NCBI RefSeq assembly: GCF_019973375.1
Contig: NZ_BPTV01000002.1
Span: forward strand, 1-64,000
DNA length: 64,000 nt
DNA from: Prevotella lacticifex
GTDB lineage: Bacteria; Bacteroidota; Bacteroidia; Bacteroidales; Bacteroidaceae
Direction of reading: 5' to 3'
In this document: positions 1 through 8,151 of the stretch, piece after piece
How positions within the stretch are numbered: position 1 is the first letter of the stretch
Layout of the letters: the number at the start of each line of letters is the position of its first letter
Made by a program: the position numbers and the translations under genes
The notes under the pieces: generated by a model
What the model saw: only the letters and a program-made list of their open reading frames with translations
Databases searched by the model: none
What the model was told of the DNA's origin: nothing

Positions 1-2
1 CT

Positions 3-1247
3 ATGAACGAATTTAAACGCGCAGGACTGGACAAACTGGTAGACGGGCGGCTTAATCTCCGCTGTGCGAACTATGGCTACCAGTACAGCGATATTATGCT
101 TGCGCTATTCTGCATATATCTCTGCGGCGGTGACCACATAGAGGATATTACAACCATATTGAACAAGTATCTGAGCACTGCCCCAGATGCGAGGATACCA
201 AGTTCTGACACCATCGCCCGTGGGCTGAAGGAGCTGAGCGCCATGAGTATAGCCTATACGAGTAAAGCTGGCAATGTATATGCGCATGATCCTGCCATGA
301 AACTAAACTCCTTGATGCTTGACATGGCATTGCTGCTTGGCCTTCTGAAAAAGGGGCAGGGCATTGATGTCGACTTTGACAACGAGTTCATCCCCGCTGA
401 GAAAAGCGACGCGCTGTATTCCTATAAAAAACAGCGCGGCTACTTCCCGGGCGTGATGACATCCGGTCCGCTGATAATCGGCATTGAAAACAGGCAGGGC
501 AACTCGAATGTCAAGTTTGAGCAAGTGGAAGAGCTGACACGCATGCTGGACAATATCGAGGCTCACGGACTTTATGTGCGCATGTTCCGTGCCGATTGCG
601 GCTCGTTCATCAAGGAACTTGTTGAGGAGCTCTTTCTTCGGACAGAGACGTTTTACCTCCGTGCCAGCAGCTGTGCGGACCGCAGGCAGATGTATGAACA
701 GTGCAAGGATTGGCGTCACACGTCGGTAAACGGCCAGGAGATGGATGTCACGTCATTTGAATTCACCGAATTCCTTTCCGACTGGCATTTGCGGCTTGTA
801 GTGCAGCGCACCAAGATGGATGCGGAACAGGGAGAGCGGTTCCTGCCCGGCATGGAATATATGTACCGCGCCATACTGACCAGCGACCATAACAGCACCG
901 AAGAACAAGTCATTGACAAGTACAATCAGCGAGGCGCCTGCGAGAAGAATTTCGACGTTCAGAATAACGACTTCGGTTGGGCTCATCTCCCGTTCTCAAC
1001 CATGGAGGACAACACGGTGTTCCTTCTCTTTACCGCCATGCTGAAGAATTTCTATCAGTACTTGTTGTCAAAGGTCAGCGCAATCTTTCCCGGTATAGAC
1101 ATGAAAAGTCGCCTTAAGCGCTTTGTCTTTGCCTTCATTGTTGTTCCGGCTAAATGGGTCCGTGTCGCCAGGCAATGGACTCTGAATATCTACACTAAGA
1201 ACAGATGGTTGCACTACTGGACCATTTTCAACGCCAGCTACGGATGA
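3..1247 (+). CDS. IS1380-type transposase, 5' end probably cut by window edge
   Basis: DDE transposase of the IS1380 family (DDE_Tnp_1_4 fold), which cuts and pastes its own insertion sequence. The N-terminal helix region (about residues 5-80, with 'GYQYSDIMLALF' and 'PSSDTIARGLKEL') matches the family's conserved opening. Likely catalytic acidic residues sit in 'IDVDFDNEF' (about 121-129), 'RADCGSF' (about 197) and 'YNQRGACEKNFD' (about 308). The family usually has roughly 20-30 residues before this point, so the ATG at base 3 is probably internal and the true start lies left of the window. No frameshift is seen in the visible part. The right terminal repeat is not certain. Confidence 0.85.
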   Translation: MNEFKRAGLDKLVDGRLNLRCANYGYQYSDIMLALFCIYLCGGDHIEDITTILNKYLSTAPDARIPSSDTIARGLKELSAMSIAYTSKAGNVYAHDPAMKLNSLMLDMALLLGLLKKGQGIDVDFDNEFIPAEKSDALYSYKKQRGYFPGVMTSGPLIIGIENRQGNSNVKFEQVEELTRMLDNIEAHGLYVRMFRADCGSFIKELVEELFLRTETFYLRASSCADRRQMYEQCKDWRHTSVNGQEMDVTSFEFTEFLSDWHLRLVVQRTKMDAEQGERFLPGMEYMYRAILTSDHNSTEEQVIDKYNQRGACEKNFDVQNNDFGWAHLPFSTMEDNTVFLLFTAMLKNFYQYLLSKVSAIFPGIDMKSRLKRFVFAFIVVPAKWVRVARQWTLNIYTKNRWLHYWTIFNASYG

Positions 1248-1403
1248 GCCAAACGTTTTGGAGGGTTAACAATTTAACATCCCTAATGGGGGTAAGGGGG
1301 GCTTTATACGCTCATATCAGTTAGGATATGGCAAAAAGTCAGTTTGAACAAGAGAAATCGCATTCTGGGCGGTTTTGACCGCAATGACCTGAGACTATTA
1401 GTA

Positions 1404-1420
1404 GGGTTGCGGAATTGAGG
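1404..1420. repeat. Candidate right terminal repeat of the IS1380-type element
   Basis: The sequence GGTTGCGGAATTGAGG lies about 160 bases after the transposase stop and just before the next gene. Read inward it begins CCTCAATTCC, which fits the CC-start of IS1380 ends. The left end is outside the window, so this is a guess that cannot be confirmed here. Confidence 0.25.
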
Positions 1421-1443
1421 AGGCAGAGATAGAAGATTTCAAG

Positions 1444-1899
1444 ATGGAGAAAGAACAGATTTATCGGCAGACCACTTCACAGATAAAGTCGCTTATTGAC
1501 GGCGTTGACAACAAAGTTGGCGCTCTAGCCAATGTTGCAGCTGCATTGAAAGAGACATTCAGCTATTACTTCTGGGTGGGCTTTTATATTGTCAAAGGTG
1601 AGATTCTTGAACTTGGACCGTTTCAAGGACCAGTTGCCTGCTACACAATAAAGGAAGGAAAGGGCGTTTGTGGTACTGCTTGGAAACTGAGGAAAACTAT
1701 CGTTGTTCCCGATGTCGAGAAGTTCCCCGGTTACATTGCATGCTCGTCAAAGTCACGTTCGGAGATTGTCGTACCAGTCTTCAAAGGCAGTGATGTCGTT
1801 GCTGTTATAGATGTCGACAGCGCCAACCTTAATGCCTTCGATGATAAAGACAAGGAAGGACTGGAAACTATAGCGAAAATGATTGAACCTTTATTCTGA
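1444..1899 (+). CDS. Free methionine-(R)-sulfoxide reductase (GAF domain), copy 1
   Basis: Cytosolic single-GAF-domain enzyme that reduces free methionine-R-sulfoxide with electrons from thioredoxin. The three cysteines of the family are present at Cys66, Cys76 and Cys100, in 'GPVACYTI', 'GKGVCGTAW' and 'GYIACSS'; their spacing (10 and 24) equals that of E. coli fRMsr (Cys84, 94, 118). The length of 151 aa is normal. The ATG at 1444 follows a purine-rich stretch (AGGAGGCAGAG) about 18-24 bases upstream. It stands alone between an IS end and a hairpin terminator. A close paralogue sits at 28715-29182 on the other strand. Confidence 0.9.
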   Translation: MEKEQIYRQTTSQIKSLIDGVDNKVGALANVAAALKETFSYYFWVGFYIVKGEILELGPFQGPVACYTIKEGKGVCGTAWKLRKTIVVPDVEKFPGYIACSSKSRSEIVVPVFKGSDVVAVIDVDSANLNAFDDKDKEGLETIAKMIEPLF

Positions 1900-1915
1900 A
1901 TCTGTATAAACGGAA

Positions 1916-1957
1916 AGAGGGGCTATCTGAATTTCAGGTAGTCCCTCTCCGAGTTTT
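1916..1957 (+). terminator. Rho-independent terminator after methionine sulfoxide reductase copy 1
   Basis: A 16-bp stem (AGAGGGGCTATCTGAA paired with TTCAGGTAGTCCCTCT, two wobble pairs) is followed within five bases by TTTTT. It starts 17 bases after the stop codon of the gene at 1444. Confidence 0.8.
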
Positions 1958-2087
1958 TGTGCCCGCCATAGAAGATTATTGATTATAATATGTTATCCAT
2001 GCAATGAATAGTGTATGGGTATATAATCAAGAAGGGACTTGACTGATATATTGTTATTAATAGACTCCATTAATTTACTTGAGATAA

Positions 2088-3290
2088 CTATGCGGAGTTG
2101 AGCAGGCTTTTTATCATCTCGTAAATCTCACGGTTCACTCGGGCAAAGTTTCTGTTCAGCATAACTTCCTTCTGACGGGTATCCTTGAAGGCGTAGATCT
2201 TGGGGAGGTCAACGTATTGAGCTTCTTCCTTCTTGATTTCTGCCATATTGAAGTTGGTCTTGCAAAAATACTTGGTTGTCTTGAACTCTGGACTATCCTC
2301 AAGATTGATGCTGCTGAAGGAACTGCGCTCCGTGGGGGTGAAGTCACGGGCAGCCTGTCCAGCAAGCCAGCCGGTGGCTATGTCGGGCTCTTTCTCGAAC
2401 ATCTTCTGCTGTCGGGTTGCTAAGAGGGTCTTGAGCTTGTTGGCGGTACCCACCTCACTGAAATAGAACGGTGGCAGCTAGATGGCCTCGTCCTCAGTCT
2501 TCAAGCCCTCGGCGGCAATCATTTGGTCAAGGGCGGACTTTATGGAGGCTTTGTCGGTTTCCAAGAGCTTTACTCCTGCTTCCACGAGTTGGTCGCGATG
2601 GGCATAGACGTGTCCTTCGTTGACCAATTGGTTGAGGGTGTAGAGGATGCCGCTTCGACAACGCCGCACGTCGTTCTTGCCGTAGCCCATTTTTGCGGCG
2701 ATGGAGTCAGCGGTCTTGAAGCCGATGCCCCAAATGTCATCGGCAAGGCAATAAGGATTGGCCTTTACCTTGTTGATGCTCTCTTTGCCGTAGGCCTTGT
2801 AAATCTTGGCGGCGTAGGCGGTGCTGACACCATTGCCCTGGAGGAACACCATCACGTCCTTGATGTCGAGCTGCTTCATCCACGAGTCGTGAATCTTCTT
2901 GATGCGTTTGGGACCGATGCCGTCCACCTCGCCGAGCCGCTGGCTGTCCTTCTCGATAATGTCGAAGGAGTCCATGCCGAACTTGGTTACAATGAGCTTG
3001 GAGAATTTTGGACCGATACCCTTGACGAGTCCGCTGCCAAGATACTTTTCCAGTCCGAAGAGCGTGGCGGGCATGGCTTCCTCATAGCTCTCGACGACAA
3101 ACTGGCTGCCGTACTGCCGGTTGACTTTCCACTGGCCGTCAGCGATGAGCACGGTGCCCACGGTCACGTCGAGCATGTTGCCGACCAAAGTGACGAGGTC
3201 GTCATACCCCTTCACCCGTGCCTTCAGTATCGAATAGCCATTCTCGCCATTTTGATATGTAATCCGCTCTATGACCGCGCGCAGCTTCAT
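2088..3290 (-). pseudogene. recD2: Broken recD2-type helicase: N-terminal half, in-frame TAG, unrelated tail
   Basis: The first 270 codons (3290 down to 2481) encode the N-terminal part of an ATP-dependent RecD2-like helicase: an OB-like start ('ENGYSILKARVKGYDD') and the helix-hairpin-helix region ('VKGIGPKFSKLIV', 'VDGIGPKRIKKI', 'WGIGFKTADSIA'). A TAG stop lies at 2480-2478. Reading on in the same frame gives 'LPPFYFSEVGTANKLKTLL', which is the normal RecD2 continuation, so the stop is a nonsense mutation. After about 30 further residues the similarity ends. The remaining roughly 90 codons to 2088 are not recognised and no Walker A motif is present, so the helicase motor is gone. Intact family members are about 700 aa or longer. 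A second, shorter copy of the 5' end lies at 8152-8292. Confidence 0.85.
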
Positions 3291-3300
3291 AATGATGATA

Positions 3301-3308
3301 CAAAAGTA
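3301..3308 (-). promoter_or_regulatory. -7 box of the broken recD2 gene
   Basis: TACTTTTG on the minus strand matches the Bacteroidota -7 consensus TAnnTTTG, 11 bases before the ATG. The same box and its surroundings recur at 8303-8310 in front of the second recD2 fragment. Confidence 0.6.
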
Positions 3309-3408
3309 CGAAGTTTTGGCGAGAATATATCGAAATATATGAAAAAGCCGGTACCATCAGAAAGGGCAACGGAGTCTGGCTACTGACAACGGTGAGCATG
3401 CAATACAT

Positions 3409-4299
3409 CTACAAACTGTTTCTGTACGCCAATGGCGTGACTCCCGTCTGTTTCTTGAAATAGCGGTTGAAAGCGGTGGGCTCCGGGAAGTTCAGCCGTT
3501 CGCTGAGTTCGCAAATCATCATGTCGGAGTGCTTTAGCAGGAGCTTGGCTTCCGTCGTCGTTGTGCGATGTATCCAGTCCATCACTGACAGTCCGGATTG
3601 CTGCCGTACCACATCGCTGAGGTGGTTGGGGGTAATGTGGAGTTGCTCCGCATAGAAAGGAATGTTTCGCTGTGTGGTTCCATACTGCCGCAGCAAGTGG
3701 ATGAAACGTGCCATTATTTCTTCTCCTCTTGACTGCCTGCTGTTATTCCCGTCATACATCGTCTTATTGAGGCTTGATGCATCGGCCACCATAGCAAGAA
3801 AGAGAAGACTGACGGCGGTGTCGCACACCTTGGCGCGCGTCATTTGTTCGTAAAGAAGGTCAAAGTAAGTGCCGAAGCGCTTGCTGTTGGTTGTATCCAA
3901 TAACAGGTGTAGCATTTCCTTGGGCAGGAGGCGGCCGGTGCCATTGCTGTCAACACCTGGAAAATCAATAACCGTCAGAGCCTCAGCGGCAAAGTCCTCG
4001 CTGAGACTCTGAACCTCTACGACGGTATCTGAAGGAAGGACGAGTATCTCATTGCCTTGCAGAGGATGGTCGACCAGGTTGATACGATACGATGCCCTTC
4101 CGGCTAATATATGCAGCAGCCTCCATTCGGCAAGTCTCATAGGCTGCCCGATGATTATTTGTTTTTTTACAATTTCCGACTGTCTCACAAGGATGAAATG
4201 TTGTCCCACCACATTCCTATAATCTTGGTTGCGTGACACTTGGTCACCGCTGATGCGATTTTTGATGTCGGCGGCATCTATGGTCTCTATTCCTTTCAT
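3409..4299 (-). CDS. AraC family transcriptional regulator
   Basis: DNA-binding regulator with an N-terminal sensing domain (about residues 1-190) and a C-terminal double helix-turn-helix of AraC type, seen in 'HITPNHLSDVVRQQSGLSVMDW' and 'LNFPEPTAFNRYFKKQTGVTPLAYR'. The start is placed at ATG 4299: a TTG at 4320 would also be in frame, but it lies inside the promoter box TACCTTTG (4318-4325), so it cannot be the start. The gene is divergent from an HXXEE-domain membrane protein at 4426, with both -7 boxes in the 126-base gap, which suggests it controls that gene and perhaps itself (inference). The ligand is unknown. Confidence 0.9.
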   Translation of the reverse strand: MKGIETIDAADIKNRISGDQVSRNQDYRNVVGQHFILVRQSEIVKKQIIIGQPMRLAEWRLLHILAGRASYRINLVDHPLQGNEILVLPSDTVVEVQSLSEDFAAEALTVIDFPGVDSNGTGRLLPKEMLHLLLDTTNSKRFGTYFDLLYEQMTRAKVCDTAVSLLFLAMVADASSLNKTMYDGNNSRQSRGEEIMARFIHLLRQYGTTQRNIPFYAEQLHITPNHLSDVVRQQSGLSVMDWIHRTTTTEAKLLLKHSDMMICELSERLNFPEPTAFNRYFKKQTGVTPLAYRNSL

Positions 4300-4317
4300 G
4301 ATAAGATGGATTTTTTG

Positions 4318-4325
4318 CAAAGGTA
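4318..4325 (-). promoter_or_regulatory. -7 box of the AraC gene; decides its start codon
   Basis: TACCTTTG on the minus strand, 18 bases upstream of ATG 4299. It overlaps an in-frame TTG at 4320 and so argues against the longer reading. Confidence 0.65.
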
Positions 4326-4391
4326 ATACTATTCCGTGAAATTGTACATAAAAGCGGGCTTTTTGTTTGTCTATGGCTTAATGATTCATAG

Positions 4392-4399
4392 TAATTTTG
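4392..4399 (+). promoter_or_regulatory. -7 box of the HXXEE-domain gene
   Basis: TAATTTTG, 26 bases before ATG 4426, divergent from the AraC promoter at 4318-4325. Confidence 0.6.
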
Positions 4400-4425
4400 C
4401 ATTCGAAATATAAAATATCAGAAAA

Positions 4426-5037
4426 ATGAAAAGGTTTATAAAGTATTATGCGCTGGAAATTTACACCGTATTGGCTCTGTCGTTTATTGTTGCTGCGGCT
4501 GTTATAGGCAACTTGTCAACTGTTCAGAAACTTGTGGTCGTCGATGCGCTGTTGTTCGTCCTGCATGAATGGGAGGAAGGGCATTATCCCGGTGGGTTCA
4601 TCAAACTGATTTCCGGCCTTGTCGGTATAAAAGTGGATGATGAGATGAGCCGTGCCAGCAGGATTCCCGCCGGTATTCTGCTGCTGACCCTTAGCATCGT
4701 ACCGTTTGTTTTCGACACGACACCTTTGATAACCATTGCAGTGGCAACCTTTGGCATCATAGAATGCTTTGTACATACGCTTGGCATTCGTCTGTTCCAC
4801 ACAAAGCAGTTCTATACGCCCGGTATGGTAACGGCATGGTTGGAGTTTGTCGTAAGCGTTATGATGATAACCTATCTTGCAGTGAACGATATTGCCCGGT
4901 GCTATGACTATGTCTTTGGTCCATTGCTAATGATTGTGTGCTTTGGGCTTCTCCAGAAGACCATGACACTCATGGTGGGTATTCGTTACAGTGATATGCC
5001 GAAAATGATAAGACGGCAGTGGACGCGGCGTGGTTGA
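4426..5037 (+). CDS. HXXEE-domain integral membrane protein
   Basis: A 203-residue protein of mostly hydrophobic segments. It contains 'HEWEE' at residues 47-51, the signature of the HXXEE family (PF13787), and two more conserved-type histidines at 117 and 125 ('FVHTLGIRLFHTKQFYTPG'), consistent with a metal-binding membrane enzyme; no reaction is established for the family. The segments at about 12-30, 85-120, 134-155 and 163-180 look membrane-spanning. It is transcribed alone from a promoter facing the AraC gene. The AraC neighbour is the best clue to regulation. Confidence 0.8.
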   Translation: MKRFIKYYALEIYTVLALSFIVAAAVIGNLSTVQKLVVVDALLFVLHEWEEGHYPGGFIKLISGLVGIKVDDEMSRASRIPAGILLLTLSIVPFVFDTTPLITIAVATFGIIECFVHTLGIRLFHTKQFYTPGMVTAWLEFVVSVMMITYLAVNDIARCYDYVFGPLLMIVCFGLLQKTMTLMVGIRYSDMPKMIRRQWTRRG

Positions 5038-5596
5038 GCCCGCATGCTTTGAAAAATATAAACACCTTTTCGATACCTATCGTTTTGCGTTGCGAAACGG
5101 TCCGTTTGAGGACGCGAAACGGTCCATTTCAGCTCGCGAAATGGACTGTTTTGCAACGTCAAATGGGTCAACTTTGTATATGTCTGATACTAAAATAGTT
5201 ACGGCGTCGGGTTATTTTGTTTGTTAGAACGAAAAATTATGACACTTCCCGCTCCTGCCATCAATTCTTTATGGATAGTCTTTCAGTAATTCTTTCGTCT
5301 GTGGGCGGTTGCACGAGTTAGCTTATGGTATCTGAAGGCTGACTTGGCGGGGAGATGCAGACAATAGCGGCATCCACTCGTCGGAAGGGCATCGTCGACA
5401 AGTCTGCTCCCTGCCGCGGATCTTGGAGGTTCCCGGGTGCTTCTTTCTTGCCACACGTGCGCGCCTCGGTGAAGAATGCCATATGATTGAGAATTATTGT
5501 AAAGTAATTCTGCCCTTGGGCTATCCTCTGCCGAGACCTTACTTATGCGTCTTTTAGTTGTTTCTCCTCAATATTAAAATAGATTTTGCGGATGAT
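5038..5596. other. Intergenic stretch with a 22-bp repeat array and no convincing gene
   Basis: The left part carries the 22-bp repeats at 5092-5179. The rest (5180-5596) has no supported gene. A 54-codon open frame on the minus strand (5318-5482, starting 'MAFFTEARTCGKKEAPG') has no recognisable family and no clear promoter, and may be a coding relic or chance. Confidence 0.5.
5092..5179. repeat. 22-bp near-palindromic tandem repeat, 4 units, locus 1
   Basis: Units begin at 5092, 5114, 5136 and 5158, exactly 22 bp apart. Each has a core like GCGAAACGGTCCGTTT, a 13-bp near-palindrome around a central T or A, followed by a 6-base variable spacer. The last unit is degenerate. The same unit and period recur at 60299-60386. 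Confidence 0.85.
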
Positions 5597-5971
5597 CTAA
5601 ATGCGGAGAAGCCAAACGGCGAAGAAACCGTTGCTGACCATCTCAGAGATGGTTCCCCACGGCTCGGGAACATGTAGTATGCGCTTAAGAAACCATACAA
5701 CAAGGTCAATGTTAAACAGCCAGTTCCAAATCTTATCCTTGTCGATAAAGGTAAGACATTTGCTTTCACCGATGGGGATATATACATCAGCCGACGATTC
5801 TATGAATTTGTACATACTGCGGATGGTCACTTTATATCTGCCGGGAGGTAATTTGACGTGGGCCTCATTTCCCTTGATCACGCCCAATAGCTGGTCGTTG
5901 ATAAGCAGGTAATGAGGTCTCATTGCCATCAACTTGCCTTTTGGCGATATTATGAGTTGTGATTGCAGCAT
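5597..5971 (-). CDS. Conserved Bacteroidota protein with beta-rich N-terminus and C-terminal membrane segments
   Basis: A 124-residue protein. Residues 1-75 are beta-rich and resemble a PEGA-like surface repeat ('LPPGRYKVTIRSMYKFIESSADVYI'). The last 45 residues are hydrophobic and aromatic ('WNWLFNIDLVVWFLKRIL', 'GFFAVWLLRI'), suggesting membrane insertion. Proteins of this shape are widespread in Bacteroidota; the function is not known. It starts 11 bases after the thioredoxin gene at 5983-6492 and is probably co-transcribed with it. Confidence 0.65.
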   Translation of the reverse strand: MLQSQLIISPKGKLMAMRPHYLLINDQLLGVIKGNEAHVKLPPGRYKVTIRSMYKFIESSADVYIPIGESKCLTFIDKDKIWNWLFNIDLVVWFLKRILHVPEPWGTISEMVSNGFFAVWLLRI

Positions 5972-5982
5972 GATTATTTGCT

Positions 5983-6492
5983 TTACTTCTGCTCTACTGC
6001 CTTGGGGGTCCAGTTGTTGAAGAATCGAAGGACTTTGACTTTGTTGTAGCCTTGGCCTTCTTCCAAGAAGCTGGAGTCCTGAATGTGGATGACTTTACCG
6101 TTCGGATCAAGAACGACAAAGACAGGGAAACCAAAACGCTGCGGGTTGTCGAGACGCTGCATCAAGGCTTTTGCTGCCTTGACCTGCTCTTCACCGCCAG
6201 ACTTGCGTGGATTGTAGTTGACGTGGATGTAGACGAAGTTATCGTTGACAACTTTTGCTATGTCGCTGTCCTTACTGATAAATTCGGCAAAGCGAAGGCA
6301 CCACGGACACCAGTTGCCACCAACCTGACAAATGACATACTTTTCTGGATTGGCTAACTTTGCCGTTGCTACAGCCTTGTCAATCTGCTCCATAGGGTTG
6401 ATGGTCTCATCATAGACTTTCTTCAATCCTGTCTGTGCGCTCGCAATGATTGTTACGAGTACAAATGCTATTGTAAGAATGTTCCTCTTCAT
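5983..6492 (-). CDS. Exported thioredoxin-family protein
   Basis: Begins with a signal peptide (residues 1-19, ending 'IIASAQ') and then a thioredoxin fold. The active site is 'NWCPWCLRF' with Cys62 and Cys65, and the cis-proline is in 'GFPVFVV' (Pro123). The tryptophan-rich CPWC motif resembles the thioredoxin_7/DUF255-like group rather than classical CGPC thioredoxin. It is expected in the periplasm, acting in thiol reduction or disulfide exchange; the partner is unknown. The promoter box TAATTTTG lies at 6515-6522 on the minus strand. It is first in a likely two-gene unit with 5597-5971. Confidence 0.85.
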   Translation of the reverse strand: MKRNILTIAFVLVTIIASAQTGLKKVYDETINPMEQIDKAVATAKLANPEKYVICQVGGNWCPWCLRFAEFISKDSDIAKVVNDNFVYIHVNYNPRKSGGEEQVKAAKALMQRLDNPQRFGFPVFVVLDPNGKVIHIQDSSFLEEGQGYNKVKVLRFFNNWTPKAVEQK

Positions 6493-6514
6493 AATACTAC
6501 TGTATTTTTTACCA

Positions 6515-6522
6515 CAAAATTA
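6515..6522 (-). promoter_or_regulatory. -7 box of the thioredoxin gene
   Basis: TAATTTTG on the minus strand, 22 bases upstream of ATG 6492. A second candidate, TACCTTTG, lies further up at 6622-6629. Confidence 0.55.
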
Positions 6523-6686
6523 ATGAATTAATTGGCAAAGACAAAGAAAGGCAGCCCAAAAAATAATAATGTGAATATAATTTGTTTATTCATAATTGCA
6601 GTCCTTTGTTGTTTACGTTGGCAAAGGTACTGCAATTATGCTTTAGTATAGTTTCCTCAAAAGTTATTTGTGTTTTATCGAGAAGT

Positions 6687-6960
6687 TCAATTATGATTGC
6701 GCATCCCTTGTAGAACATTCAAGGCTTTCTCTGCTTTATCGGTTGGCACAAAGATGTGGTCATGGTAGTATGCCGCAACCACATTCGCACTGATACCGGC
6801 ATTGCCGAGTGCCGTAGAGAATGCAGCTGTAAGTCCTACTGCATCAAGCGATGAATGTACGTGAAGGGATATGAGACGGAAAACAGAACACATATTCGCC
6901 TGGCTTTAGTACTGGCTCCATTGAGCCTATAAGCGTCTGTAGATCTGTTATTCCTGACAT
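6687..6960 (-). pseudogene. ACT-domain protein gene, collapsed by deletion and frameshift
   Basis: Reading from ATG 6960 gives 'MSGITDLQTLIGSMEPVLK' and 'PGEYVFC', the opening of a Bacteroidota ACT-domain protein of about 130 aa. The frame then breaks, and a different frame gives the family's C-terminal end, 'LISLHVHSSLDAVGLTAAFS' through 'AAYYHDHIFVPTDKAEKAL'. About 50 residues normally between these parts are missing, so a deletion joined the two ends out of frame. The piece in frame at 6893-6687 alone (68 codons) could still be translated but lacks half the domain. It lies 2 bases from the next gene upstream, 6963-7469. Confidence 0.75.
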
Positions 6961-6962
6961 AT

Positions 6963-7469
6963 TTACTTGCGCATTCTCATTAGTTCAATAGCTTCTTTGC
7001 CAGTCATGTGCTCGATATCAAGTTCTATCATGCACATTGCCTTGAAACTCTTGTGAATTTCAGCCACTAATGCCTCTTCGTCGTTTGGATTGTAACGGTT
7101 GCCGAGCAGACGTACAGTCTTCATCTTGTCCTCGTCATTGTCCAAAATATGTATATGCCCGAAACAGATGACGGAACGGAAATAAGTCGTGTACTCCTTT
7201 GGCTTTACTTCATCCTTCTGAATGACAGAGAACGAAGCCTTGTCGCAACTTCGGATGGCGTCAATCTTATGTCCCTTCAGTGCAGAATGGAAGAAGATTT
7301 TACCATCGGCATAGACAAAACTAATGGGAAGTGAGTAAGGGTAACCGCCGTCACCTAACAGAGCGAGAGTGCCTGATGTAGCGTTGTTGAGAATATCAAT
7401 GCACTCTTCCTCTGAGAGCTGCTGGTGCTTGCGGCGCATAGGACGGAATTCGAATTGTGTTGTCATCAT
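6963..7469 (-). CDS. Pyridoxamine 5'-phosphate oxidase-like FMN-binding protein (NimA-like group)
   Basis: A 168-residue split-barrel flavoprotein of the family that includes the nitroimidazole reductases NimA. Family marks are 'MRRKHQQLSEEEC' near the N-terminus (from residue 11), 'GTLALLGDGGYPYSLPISFVY' for the first strands, 'FHSALKGHKIDAIR', and 'FRSVICFGHIHIL'. It is expected to bind FMN in the cytosol and reduce or oxidise a small substrate; the substrate is not known. The first two codons are both ATG (7469 and 7466). It lies upstream of the broken ACT gene, 2 bases apart, so the two were once one transcript. Confidence 0.85.
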   Translation of the reverse strand: MMTTQFEFRPMRRKHQQLSEEECIDILNNATSGTLALLGDGGYPYSLPISFVYADGKIFFHSALKGHKIDAIRSCDKASFSVIQKDEVKPKEYTTYFRSVICFGHIHILDNDEDKMKTVRLLGNRYNPNDEEALVAEIHKSFKAMCMIELDIEHMTGKEAIELMRMRK

Positions 7470-7550
7470 GCTGAAACTGCTTGAAGTCCGATGATGGACA
7501 GGATTAATGTTGTGATAAAGAAAAATTATTTGGATTGGGCAAATATTACC

Positions 7551-8138
7551 TTAACTCAATAGAATATACACTGCGCAGGCTGCCAAAAGTAATGCCATAA
7601 CTGTGTCAATCTGCCGTGGATAGCGGTTGAAAAAGTTATGTAGTTTTCCTCCGGCAAAGAGATAAACAAGGTTTGCACCGGGACCGGCTATCTCAAAGAG
7701 TGCAGTTACTATAAGCAGGTCAGATACTCTGTTTGAATAAGGCAATACGAATGTTGTGTATGCCATTAAGTCGAAGAGGATAATCTTTGCGTTGGTAAGC
7801 TGCACTATCATTCCAGAAAGAAATGTGCAAGTCTTGTCGCTTTCCTTTGCCTTGCTGGAACTGCGGTAGATCTGCCATGCTAAATAAAGGATGTATGCAC
7901 AGCCGATATATTTTAGTATTACCACATATTTACCCATCATCGCTCCGACAAGATGAGTGATGATTGCCACAATGACTGCTGCAATGGTAAAGCCAGCTAC
8001 CTGTCCGAACCACATAGTCATGGCTTTCCTCGCTCCATTCTTCATTGAGCAATGAAGCGAGAAGAGATTGGCAGGACCCGGCGTGAAGCCCACAAGGACG
8101 ATTGCCATCAGAAGGGAAGGAAGTAATGTAACAGGCAT
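7551..8138 (-). CDS. LysE-family amino-acid exporter
   Basis: A 195-residue polytopic inner-membrane protein. The N-terminal 'VGFTPGPANLFSLHCSMKNGARKAM' is the LysE/RhtB signature, and six hydrophobic segments follow. It likely exports an amino acid or related metabolite; the substrate cannot be told. The start is ATG 8138 ('MPVTLLPSLL'). An in-frame ATG 22 codons upstream falls within the neighbouring recD2 remnant and would add residues foreign to the family. Rearrangement at about 8140-8365 has placed a copied piece of recD2 directly upstream, so its native promoter may be lost. Confidence 0.85.
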   Translation of the reverse strand: MPVTLLPSLLMAIVLVGFTPGPANLFSLHCSMKNGARKAMTMWFGQVAGFTIAAVIVAIITHLVGAMMGKYVVILKYIGCAYILYLAWQIYRSSSKAKESDKTCTFLSGMIVQLTNAKIILFDLMAYTTFVLPYSNRVSDLLIVTALFEIAGPGANLVYLFAGGKLHNFFNRYPRQIDTVMALLLAACAVYILLS

Positions 8139-8151
8139 TTTATATTGTTTC

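Noticed and set aside
2523..3386. 287-codon open frame on the plus strand
   Set aside because: It is the exact antisense of the recD2 remnant, whose family motifs are clear on the minus strand; no promoter or family supports the plus-strand reading.
5092..5179. CRISPR array
   Set aside because: The spacers are only 6 bases, the repeat is near-palindromic, and no cas gene is in the window. The same holds for 60299-60386.
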